A stretch of 64,000 nucleotides of DNA, taken from NCBI GenBank assembly GCA_000697475.1, contig JNEU01001131.1:1-64000 (forward strand), in the 5' to 3' direction. This document shows, one piece after another, positions 11,119 through 20,419 of this stretch (its first letter is position 1; the number at the start of each line of letters is the position of its first letter). Under the pieces are notes generated by a model. That model was not told where the DNA came from. It did not search any database and worked only from the letters and a program-made list of their open reading frames with translations. The stretch is from Lichtheimia corymbifera B2541 (taxonomy: Eukaryota; Mucoromycota; Mucoromycetes; Mucorales; Lichtheimiaceae). The position numbers were made by a program, and so were the translations under genes.

Positions 11119-11313
11119 CTATAAAATGACACCCTCCTCCCTCTTTTCGTTTTCACGCTCCTCTCACCTCTTTTTTTTTGTAAGCTGTTCTTTCTCGCTT
11201 GATTCTCAGGCTTGTCTTTCACTCACTTTATGCTTTCAGCTCATATAGATATGGCAAGGTTTCTACGACGTATGGCGCCGGGTTGGGCAGTGATGAGAAA
11301 GTGCACCCACTGA
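11119..11313 (+). other. Conserved TATA-to-mini-ORF unit in block A (20 codons)
   Basis: A TATA box (ctataaaat, 11119-11127) is followed by a pyrimidine-rich tract and an ATG at 11251 opening a 20-codon frame, MARFLRRMAPGWAVMRKCTH. Block B keeps the same promoter layout and the first dozen or so codons but has a different 3' end. Promoter shape plus N-terminal conservation suggests either a small peptide gene or the first exon of a larger gene. No donor right after the conserved part was identified. Confidence 0.3.
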
Positions 11314-11450
11314 AGCTACAATCCATGAGTGATATTAGCGGTCTTCTGAGCCACTACAAGAAACCCCCACAAGGACATAGCTATAACATTAGACTTGTAT
11401 ATGTATTGTTGTTTATTAAAGTAGTAACATGTTATGTATTCTATATTAAA

Positions 11451-11720
11451 AGCTATAAAGACGTCTCACACTTTGCACTCTTTTCATTATGGCCTTCTTT
11501 ACTTTCTTTGTCTTTGACTTGCGTTCACGCGTAGAGTATCGCAGCGATCGCGTTGCTAACGTTGTGATCGGGACTCGTTGCCATGCCAGCGATCGGTTCA
11601 GTTTTGGAATTGCTACGCCAGATCTCGTTTGAAATCGTTTACAGAGACTACCCCAATGGTGGAAGACACACATGCGTCAAGTGAATTGCAATAAAGGTAT
11701 AGCTGATGTGTGTCCCGGTA
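11451..11720 (+). pseudogene. Frameshifted copy of the GSVLELL small ORF (block A)
   Basis: A TATA box (ctataaag, 11453-11460) precedes an ATG at 11583 that opens MPAIGSVLELLRQISFEIVY-RDYP, the counterpart of the intact 53-codon ORF of block B. After RDYP the frame shifts relative to B: the A frame ends at a stop soon after, while another frame continues with ADVCP as in B. It is therefore a broken copy of whatever B encodes. Confidence 0.35.
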
Positions 11721-12539
11721 TTGTCAAAGCATCCCACTTGGTGTCCCCAAACACAAGTCGTTCTCGTTTCCTCTCTCGAGCCAAAGTCACTGGTGTATCT
11801 GACAAAGACGATAATTGACGTTCAAAGGTATTGCAACGTGATAACTGGAAGTAGTCTTATAATATAAGGTTATAACGTACCATGTATTGTCACTAGCTAT
11901 AGTCCTGAAGAAGCAATAAAGGATCAGGTTTCAGGAACGATATTATTGGCATGGATACCAACGACGGCTGTATCTCAGCAACAATTGATCGGATTAATAT
12001 GAAACCAAAAGCACCTTGTAATCCTAGTGTTGTTTGAAAGGGTTACAAGACAATAAATCATGATTGTGTTGTGTAATGAAAACGAAGGATGATGATGGAT
12101 GTCAAAAGCTTGGGAGTTGCGGGAGATGAAAATGGAGGGTGTGCACAGACCATTTCCCCACACGGACGTTGCTGCATGTTTCACATGCTAAAGTTGCACG
12201 ACCAAGCTATGGATTTGGTTATCATTTGAGCAACATAATTGGTGTTTAAAAAGCTAACACTGTAGCTTATGGTATTAGTCACTATTGCAACAGCCAATGA
12301 TGATGACGATGATGATGGTGCCCTCAACAGCTGGCTTGGGTAGATGGGATATAGCCCCACCTCCGTGTATCCGTACATGTGAAAAGTGCTTCTTCGTCAT
12401 GGCTACTATGAAGTATAAAATGAAGGCTATTGTATGTAGATTATAAGACCGGGATATATGGAATGAGGTAAAATGAATGATCTTTTTCATCAGCGCACTT
12501 TTCAAGTTACGGCTTATCGCCAACTTAGGGAATTACGAC

Positions 12540-12890
12540 GCGCGCACCAAAATTTGACGACATCGTGCACACCAAAAATATAGACATGGTAGGTAGTAAC
12601 GTAATGCAGTCAGCCAAACAAATAAAGATAATCCCTCATGAATCCTAATTGGCCATGCTTACAATGAATCAAGAGATCTGTAACAAGCCCTGCCATGTTG
12701 TTTGGCATCATCACTCTCAAAACATTAGCTTTGCAACACAGCCCTCGAGGATTGCATCTGCCTTTAATTATCAGCATGTGAACTAGGAAGCTATACTGGA
12801 TGATACATGCGATGATCCATATGATTCGATTCCCCTTTCAATCCAGAAACCAACAAGTAATCCACATCTTGCACATACAAGCTGATAGTA
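12540..12890. other. No gene recognised
   Basis: Spacer between block A and R-family copy 3. AT-rich, with no open frame above 60 codons and no repeat seen elsewhere in the window. Confidence 0.5.
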
Positions 12891-12899
12891 CGATACCCT

Positions 12900-13990
12900 T
12901 ATATATAAAATGTTGGATTCATTTCATTCCATAAAAGTCGAAGAAGATGTTTATGAAGTAAATATGACAAAGGAACAGGATTTCAAATTGAATAACATAC
13001 GGGAGATTTACATAGAGATAACAGGGGAAGTGTGTCATTGTATTTTTGATTGCTGCCGCCCTGAAACATCCTTCATCCGCGATTGCATTGACTCGAGTAT
13101 CCAATATCGTGCATGACTGTAAACACCTTTCGTCAATTCCATCTTATCCATCATCATCATCCTCAGCCGTATCCACGCCATATGATCCATGATCCCTGCT
13201 GCCAACGCGACAAGTAATCACCATGATTCTCATTTCCATCCATCCATCCACCATAGCCATTCCAAATCCCACATGTTGATAGAAAGGAGCCCCAGAGATC
13301 GCTGCTGATATGCTTTCATCTCCATCCGGCCCTTTGGTCTCTCTCTTTGTTAGTCATTCTCCATCGCAGCTCAACCAGCTGAAGCTTGCTTGTATTGCCG
13401 CGTAGTTGGTGGCTGATATCGTGGCATCCAAACTAAACATCCGGTTCTGAATGGGCCAAGGGAACCAAAACGCTCAATGCACCATATTCCTTCCTTCCAT
13501 CTCATGTGTCATAGCAAGGCAGTGTTCAGATCCATATCCATAGGTGTCCGAGAAGACTGAAAGTTGCTACACGTAAATAAAGCTGTCTGTATACAATGGC
13601 TGCATGCTGTTCACGTGGAAAGGGTGTAAGACAAGTTGCTGCAAGTATATCAAGTGGAGTAAAGACTCTGCTAATGGCAATTGCTGGAGTGGATGCTGTT
13701 ACGATTGGTCATGGGTAGAGGAGTACACAAGAGAAGCTGTAGTGTCAAGTAACGCGGGTGTTGTGGTGGGTGGATACACCATGCAGTTGCCATTCAGTCA
13801 AAGCCAAACAGATCATGGCAGTCGCAGGATTGACATGATGGGTTGTAGCAGGGCAATCGTTCGCAGATGGTAGTTGTACTTGAATGGGGCAACAGTTGAG
13901 GGTGGGAAGAAGAGGGCAAGAACCAAGGAGTGGGAAGAGCTGGAAATTAAATAGGTCAGGTACTGCCGCGTAAATCCATGTACACTGTAA
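12900..13990 (-). repeat. R-family decayed gene, copy 3, with upstream flank
   Basis: This matches copy 2 (4184-5340) in the same orientation. Shared pieces include the tgtgtcattgtat-tt-gttgctgccg region near 13030, AGCAGCGATC plus flanking words near 13300 and the aaataaagctg flank near 13577. Coding-like words are more eroded than in copy 2 (for example ISATNYAAIQASF in place of ISAIKYPAIQALF, then a stop). Copy 2 is followed by half-units, a foldback and a block start; copy 3 is followed by half-units and block B. The larger order of modules is therefore repeated. Confidence 0.55.
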
Positions 13991-14495
13991 ATTGATCCAT
14001 GATCTTGAGATTGCTCGTCTCGAACCTCAAACTTTCACAAAAGTTGCTCTAGGACATGCTGATCAACTTTATCTTAATAAAGAACCCATGCTTCATAATA
14101 CAAATTTTGAATGGGAGGGTATAATGTGGGGTTTACTATAACGGATGGAAATTGGGAAAGCGCCGGATTCATTGAAATGACATTTAGTATGAATTACCTT
14201 GGGATTCCCTCTTTCGAACATGAAACTTTGTAAGAAGGTTCTCTGAGTCATGCTGATCAACTCCATTCATTTAAAAACCGCATGCTTCATTATGATGTTC
14301 CAATGAATCGGGCGGTCCAAATATAGGGGAGACGATGGATGGACTGGAACATCCCCGAGATTGCCCACCTCCATCGTGAAACTTGCACATATGGTGCTGT
14401 CAACCCGACGAGCAACTTTGTTCTCATAAAGACCTCATGCTTCACTATGAAAATGTTGAGAAACAGGTACCTTTATGTTTTACCTATACTGTAAG
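13990..14495. repeat. Second array of foldback half-units
   Basis: Three head-to-tail half-units start near 13995, 14210 and 14360, with the same order of words as at 5360-5960 (attgc-c-tcgaac, tgaaactt, GCTGATCAACT or GAGCAACTT, CATAAAG or TTAAAAACC, then TTCA-TATGA). The third runs directly into block B. No inverted partner is present, so no foldback forms here. Confidence 0.6.
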
Positions 14496-15585
14496 CGTGA
14501 TGGAGTTACTTCCTCCTAATAGATGGTGTCCACTGCATTAACGGAAAGGCGAAGAGATGAATGAAAATGGCGTGTGGTGGTTACACACACGCGTGATTGA
14601 CACGTTGCTGCATAAATGGATGATGATGTTGAGGATTGCCTTTAGTGAGGTACATAAGTAAATAACATCCAATAATGAAGGTGTGTCAAGGTATGTGTAT
14701 GTAATAGTGGTTCCATAGCACATTTGGATGTAGGAGAAAGTTGATTTGCATAAATCAATTTTAATTAAGAGGGTGCTAATAGATGAGCATGCATGTTGGA
14801 TGATTTGATAATATAGCAGTAGTGGTTGAGATGAAGGAGGAAAAGTGGTGCGCGCATGTTCAATGAGGATTGATGAGGGATATGTTTATTGGGTCGGTCG
14901 GCTGGATTACGTTACTACCATATCTATATTTCTGGTGCGCACGTAGTAATTCACCCAAGTTAATACTGGACTAGGTATAAAGAATGGAATATTTTATTGA
15001 TTCGACTGCGCACATACATGCCAAATGCAACCATTTTCACGATAATCATTGATAATACTAATCAAAGTATCAAAGGAATCTAATTGTAAACCCTCTGACA
15101 TTATTATTGGGATACATCGGCCCAGCAAAGATTTGGTGCATCCAACATCATTCGACCCACATCAATGTTGGCAGGCAAATGAGAACTTCAAAAGGCTTCT
15201 TTCTGTAACCATTACTGCTGTCGCTTGCAATCTTGTTGTCACGATTCAGCCTTTGTACACCTGTCTACGCGGTCTAGTGGGTACGTATCATTCCTTGTCA
15301 TCGGTGTCCATGGTTCCTTGTCCGTTATCACCATCAGGCACAGGCAACTCAGATGCTCACAGTATTACAGCTGTAGGTAGCGAGGCAACGTGTCAAACGC
15401 CAATGTTTGTAGTCTTTTGATATCCCACGCACACACCTCCATTTTCTTCACGTACTATAATAAGCGTTGTATACATGCCAACCACACATTAACAACTGCA
15501 TGTCCATGTCCGATCGAGTCGAATGTCAGTAATGGGGTGTGCGTCTGGACGGGATTCAAAATTGAGGTTGGGCTGCGGAACGCAG

Positions 15586-15791
15586 CTATAAAATGGCCCT
15601 CTCCTCCCTCTTTTCTTTTTCACGCTCCTCTCACCTTTTTTTTTTGTAAGTTGTTCTTTCTCGCTTGATTCTCAGGCTTATCTTTCACTCACTTTATACT
15701 TTCAGCTCATATAGATATGACAAGGTTTCTACGACGTATGGCGCCGGGTTGGGCAATGATGATTAGGATAAAAAGACACTGCTACCGCTGA
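15586..15791 (+). other. Conserved TATA-to-mini-ORF unit in block B (24 codons)
   Basis: A TATA box (ctataaaat, 15586-15594), pyrimidine tract and ATG at 15717 open a 24-codon frame beginning MTRFLRRMAPGWAMM. It is the partner of the 11119-11313 unit. The two share the first 13 codons except position 2 and then diverge by indels. Confidence 0.3.
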
Positions 15792-16075
15792 TAGTCCATG
15801 AATGAACATCGTCCTCGGGCTGAGCCACTATAACAACCTGGCCCACTGCAAGAAACGTCTACAAGGACATAGCTATAGCTTAGACTAGTATATGTAATGT
15901 TGTTTATTAAAGTAGTAACATGTTTTAGTATTCTATTGTTAAAAGCTATAAAGACTGCTCCCACTCTCCATTATTTTCTTTGTGATCTTTTTCACTTTCT
16001 TTGTCTTTGGCTTGCGTTCACGCGTAGAGTATCCCAGCAATCGCGTTGCTAACTTTGCGATCGGGACTCGTTGTC

Positions 16076-16237
16076 ATGGGAGCGATCGGTTCGGTTTTGG
16101 AATTGCTACCCCAGATCTCGTTTGAAATCGTCTACAGGGACTACCCCCATTGGAAGAGGTACATGCGTGAAGCGATTCGTTATAACGGGACAGCTGATGT
16201 GTGCCCGGTTGTCGTAAAGTCAATGCGCTCGGTATAG
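16076..16237 (+). CDS. Small ORF of block B, GSVLELL family (53 aa)
   Basis: The frame opens at ATG 16076 (MGAIGSVLELLPQISFEIVY) and ends at TAG 16235-16237, 53 codons. A TATA-like ctataaag lies about 130 bases upstream, followed by a TC-rich tract, as in the other promoters of this region. The N-terminal LLPQISFEIVYRDYPHWKRYM faintly resembles the first helices of an F-box (LP-EI--EI), but it is too short to assign. The copy in block A is frameshifted. It may be a relic exon rather than a working gene. Confidence 0.3.
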   Translation: MGAIGSVLELLPQISFEIVYRDYPHWKRYMREAIRYNGTADVCPVVVKSMRSV

Positions 16238-17029
16238 ACAAAACGCAGGTCGTTCTCGTAGTATCCTCTCTCCAGTCAGTCAAGGAACACCGGTGTATCC
16301 GACCAAGGAAATCATCAGTCTTCAGCACTACAATTTGATCAGTGGATGCGGTGCTCTAGAATATGGATAAAACGTATCATGTATTATCACTAGCTATAGT
16401 TCTGAAGAAGGAATAAAAGATCAGGTTTCAGGAACGATATTGGCATGGATACCAACGACGGCTGTATCTCAGCAACACATTATCGGATTAATATGCAATC
16501 AAAAGCCCAATTCTATCCTCTTGTTGATTGAAAGGACTACAAGACAATGAATCATGGCCGTGCACCATAATGGAAATGAGAATGATGGTGGATGTCAAAA
16601 GTAAACGGATCGCGGAGATGAAAATTGAGGGTGTGCACAGACCAATTCCCCACACGGAGGTTGCTGCATGTTTCACATGCTAAAGTTGCACGACCAAGCT
16701 ATGGATTTGATTATCATTTGAGCAACTTGGTGTTTAAAAAGCTAACACCGTACCTTGTGATTTTAACCTCTGTTTAAAAAAGCCAAAAATGATGATGATG
16801 ATGATGATGGTGAAGTGCTCAACGGCTGCCTTGGATAGAAGGGATATAACCCCTTCTTGAATCCGTTTGTGTGAAATGTGCTTTACCTTCATCACTGCTA
16901 TGATGTAAAAATGAAGGCTATTGCATATGGATTATAAGCGCAAGGCATATGAAGGATGATACAATGGGTGATTCAAATCATCAGCGCCCTTTTAAGTTAT
17001 GACTCATCCCCAGCTTAAGAAGAGATTTA

Positions 17030-17165
17030 CTAGGTATATTAAAGAATGGAACATGTTATCCATTCAACTGCACACACACGCCAAATGCAGCTATTTTTAG
17101 TAGTAATCATTGATAATATTAATCAAAGTATCAAGGAATGCTGAATGCGAACCCTCTCGCCATAT
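17030..17165. repeat. Partial third copy of the early part of blocks A/B
   Basis: The sequence ctaggtat..aaagaatgg-ac.tttat, then cgccaaatgca, then aatcaaagtatcaa, repeats 10470-10620 and 14970-15110. It lies right after the end of block B and marks the right end of the repeat-built region. Confidence 0.6.
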
Positions 17166-17169
17166 TATA

Positions 17170-17680
17170 CGGACGCATCAATCACCTGTTTGGAACATCG
17201 TCGACCATCCACTGATGATGAGGGACAACAAGTCACGCGAATAATGAGTGCCAGGTTTCGTCATTTTATTATAACAATGATACCATGCTTGCCTATTCAG
17301 TTCCCGTTTTGGGATGATGGCATGTTCTCTATGTAGTGAACAGGATAAAAACAATTCATTGTATATATAAATAGTGGTAGTGATATTCTTTGGAATGGGA
17401 GGTGACATTTGTTGTGTGTCCGGAGAAAACTCATTGATGGTCTTGGTGTGCATTAGCCAGCCATGGGATGGAGGAAATTATCTTGGATCCAGCATATGAG
17501 CGGCTAGAGACTGGCACCTCTCGATAGGCGGGTTAAGCAGCATAATTGACAACAAATGGTCGACTGGGTGTGCAAGTCACCTGACTTTGAATATGAAGCT
17601 GTAAGCTGGTGGCTTTTCCTTTTCAAGAACCACTTATCTCTTCCACATACCGACACTTACCACCCACCCACATAATACAC
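17170..17680. other. Spacer at the boundary between repeat region and gene-rich region
   Basis: No gene is recognised. The last 100 bases should hold the RRP15 promoter and leader (TC-rich, accacccacccacata just before the start codon). Confidence 0.4.
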
Positions 17681-17688
17681 CGTACACT

Positions 17689-18590
17689 ATGCCCAAGAGA
17701 AAACACGAGGAAATCGTCGAAAACGACAGCGAACACAGCGATTCTGACAATGACAAGTTCGATTTCGAAGACGAGGTTGCCTTTGACGATTCAGAAGAGG
17801 AAAGTGGAGAGGAATCCCAAGGTGACAGTGGATCCGAGTTGGACGACGACGATGAGTTTGATGACGATGAGATCACAGGTAAAGGATTGTTTCGGGTGGT
17901 TTGGATACTACCAGCAAGGTCGTGCGATATACTGATCCCTGTGGATGATGTCCATCATAGAGAGCAAACCGAACAAAGCAAAGAAACAAAGCAAAGAAGC
18001 ATTTTCTGATGCAATGACCAAGATTCTTGCAAGTCAATTGAAGGGAACGGATAAAAAGGTAGGTCAAAGTAAAGGTATTATGGATGGAGGAAGCTTATAT
18101 TCATCATGTTGCATAGCAACCCATCATGGCACGGTCCAAAGGCACTGAACGCAAGATCGAGGAGGAAAAGTTGGAATACAAGGCACGCAAAGTGTTGGCT
18201 GCTGAAAAGAAGGCTCTCAAGGAAAAGGGTCATGTGATCCCAGATTATACAACATTTGAATACGAAAAGCGGTTACGAAAGGTGGCCACTCGTGGTGGTA
18301 TGTGTATTGATGACATTGCAGGAAAGGCAGGGTGACTGACATGATATCTATCCATTAGTGGTCAAGCTATTCAACGCAGTACGTATCCAACAAAAGACAA
18401 CCGAACACGCTGTATCGGAAGTACAAGAATATCGCAAGGCATCATCAGCTTTGGAAAAGGCAAAGAATGGTAAGGAACACTCGTTCAATAGCGGAGCAAA
18501 TGAGATGATATTAATGGGATTCTTGCTATGATAGTGTCTACAATGTCCAAATCCAACTTTTTAGATTTATTGAAGAGTGGCAATTCATAA
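17689..18590 (+). CDS. RRP15: RRP15-like ribosomal RNA processing protein
   Basis: Nucleolar protein of the 60S ribosome assembly pathway; in yeast Rrp15 is needed for 27S pre-rRNA processing. Exon 1 (from ATG 17689) encodes an acidic, Ser/Asp/Glu-rich N-terminus starting MPKRKHEEIVENDSEHSDSD. The following exons give the family core: KEAFSDAMTKILASQLKG, then QPIMARSKGTERKIEEEKL, then IPDYTTFEYEKRLRKVATRG, then VVKLFNAVRIQQK and SEVQEYRKAS. A last exon reads STMSKSNFLDLLKSGNS and stops at 18588-18590. Four GT-AG introns are inferred (after DEITG, GTDKK, ATRG and AKN). The layout of acidic tail, DAMTKIL, VVKLFNAV and FLDLLKSG is characteristic of RRP15. The start was chosen as the first ATG after a TC-rich leader. 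Confidence 0.88.
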
Positions 18591-18806
18591 ATATAGCATT
18601 TGTATACTATCGCGCATTTGATACCGAATCTTTATCATTGTACTTTATTGCTATTGTTGGGAATGGGGAATGAATGCATAGGTAGAATAATATTCATGCA
18701 GCAAATGGTCAAGCTGGCCGTACTGCGGAGATTGCATAGGAAGAACGCGTCAGTGTGAATGTAGCCGACGTCCACTTACTCCTTTTCACTCTCGCTACTG
18801 CTTATT

Positions 18807-19966
18807 ATGTTTACCAGCCGATTTCGACCCACCGCCTCCATCTTTTGTCACGCAAGACAATGGACTCAACCCAAAAGACAATTTATGCATGCACAAGCCT
18901 TGATTCCTTTTGTTGTCGAGCAAACGGTAAAAAAGAGTCATGGGCATACGAGGCCACTTTTTGCTCATTTCATAGGGTTGAATAACAGGGACGTGGTGAA
19001 AGGTCATATGATATTTTTTCAAGATTGCTGAAAGAGCGTATCATTTGTTTGAATGGTCAGGTAAGATAATGGATGGAGGGAAGGGGACAGCACGTTCCAG
19101 GCAACTAACATTGCGTTTATCCGTACATGTATGCAGGTGGATGATAATGTTGCAGCAGTGATCGTGGCACAGCTCCTTTTCCTAGAGGCCGAGAACCCCG
19201 AGAAGCCTATTAGTCTCTACATCAATTCACCTGGTGGCAGTGTTACCGCTGGTATGGCCATTTATGATACAGTAAGTGTGTTACTACTACTACTACTCTA
19301 CTTTGGATCTCCATCTTTAATGCAAAAGCTAACTCTAATTTACAGATGCAGGTATAACACTTTAGGGAGAATTGATGAGATGCAAACGCCGGCATGATTC
19401 TAGAAAAGCTAAAACAAACTTGCAGTATATTCGGTCGCCTGTATCCACCTTGTGCAACGGTCAAGCATGTTCGATGGGATCCTTATTGCTAGCAGCAGGT
19501 ATGTTGTGTATACCAATCCGGGAGTTACAAAGGGTGATCATGGAATCGGAATGATACGAACCAAACCTTGCTTTTCGAAAATAGGTGAACCGGGCAAACG
19601 TTATGCATTGCCGAATTCGTCTATCATGATCCACCAACCTTCAGGGGGCGCTGCTGGTCAAGCATCCGATATTGCCATCCATGCACGTGAAATCTTGCGT
19701 GTTCGTGAACGTCTCAATAGGATATTCCAAAAGCATACGGGTATACGTGATCTCGAAGCCATTGGTAAGTGTGTGTGTGTGTGTGTGTGGGTTGAAATGA
19801 GTATACTGAATGTATTGACCCGTGCGTTCCTTTTTTTCCCCGCCATGGGTGTACAGAAAAAATGATGGAACGCGACTATTTCATGACGGCGGAGGAAGCA
19901 ATGAATTTTGGTTTGGTGGATAAGGTTCTTGAGAAACGAACAGAGGACACAACGAAAAAGGATTGA
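18807..19966 (+). CDS. clpP: Mitochondrial ATP-dependent Clp protease proteolytic subunit
   Basis: Serine protease barrel subunit that works with a ClpX-type unfoldase in the mitochondrial matrix. Exon 1 (ATG 18807) encodes a basic, Arg/Ser-rich presequence ([19 protein letters not shown]) followed by LIPFVVEQT. The next exons read [16 protein letters not shown] and [17 protein letters not shown], then [14 protein letters not shown]. The catalytic Ser lies in [14 protein letters not shown], His in [10 protein letters not shown] and Asp in [11 protein letters not shown]. The protein ends [18 protein letters not shown] at TGA 19964-19966. Introns follow VEQT, LNGQ, IYDT, LLLAAG and LEAI. The typical mature ClpP length is kept and all three catalytic residues are present, so it should be active. 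Saccharomyces lacks ClpP, so presence here fits a non-yeast fungus. Confidence 0.93.
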
Positions 19967-20042
19967 GAATAAAGGACGTTTCACACGATCGACGTAGATT
20001 TTATATAATGTTATTAATGGTTAATAGAGCGGGTTATAGGTA

Positions 20043-20415
20043 TCATGGAGGGGGTAAATTGGTGGCATATACAATTTTTTGAGCATAGCAAATAACAGGC
20101 ACCTGCTTTTTTCGGTTGTGGCTTTTTTTTGGTAAAAGATGTCTTGATGAGGAGGTATGTGTTGTGGTAAGCGTGAGGAGAGTCTATAATGCGTGGCTTG
20201 TTTCTTTAGAGAGCGAGATAGATAAAAAATTATATGTAGCATGCAATTTGCTTAACGAGCAACTAATAAACACACACATAAGGTTAATCATCATCATACA
20301 CTTGCTTCTTGTGAAAATGACTTACAGGTCGTGCGGCTGCAGTCAGGACACCAGCTAGTTTCAAAGTATCGGCGATGAACCAAACAATAGCTTTTTCCAC
20401 GGCCGTTGCAGACAT
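20043..20415 (-). CDS. Predicted small hydrophobic protein, two exons (49 aa)
   Basis: On the minus strand an ATG at 20415 opens MSATAVEKAIVWFIADTLKL and continues to AARP, followed by a strong gtaagt donor (exon 20326-20415). A candidate acceptor (aaaaaagcag) at 20103 joins in frame to VPVICYAQKIVYATNLPPP and a TGA at 20043-20045. The N-terminal part is an amphipathic to hydrophobic helix of the kind seen in small inner-membrane or ER proteins. The intron would be about 223 nt, longer than its neighbours, so an internal exon could be missing. No family is recognised. Confidence 0.3.
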
Positions 20416-20419
20416 GGGT

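Larger units (their letters stand above)
10074..12530. repeat. Segmental duplication, block A
   Basis: This roughly 2.5 kb block matches 14495-17025 along its length at high but imperfect identity. Landmarks in both: ggtggttacacacacg, tgccaaatgcaacca, a TATA box before a CT-rich tract, the mini-ORF starting M-RFLRRMAPGWA, a second TATA box, the GSVLELL ORF, and a 3' end with aagttgcacgaccaagctatgg. Block B carries an extra stretch near 14863-14925. The matching positions lie about 4.4-4.5 kb apart. Confidence 0.8.
14495..17025. repeat. Segmental duplication, block B
   Basis: Counterpart of block A (10074-12530), in the same orientation. It has an extra segment near 14863-14925 and several small gaps. 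Its GSVLELL ORF is intact whereas that of A is frameshifted. Identity looks high but not recent-perfect, with single changes every ten or so bases in places. After the block, a partial third copy of its early part follows at 17030-17165. Confidence 0.8.
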
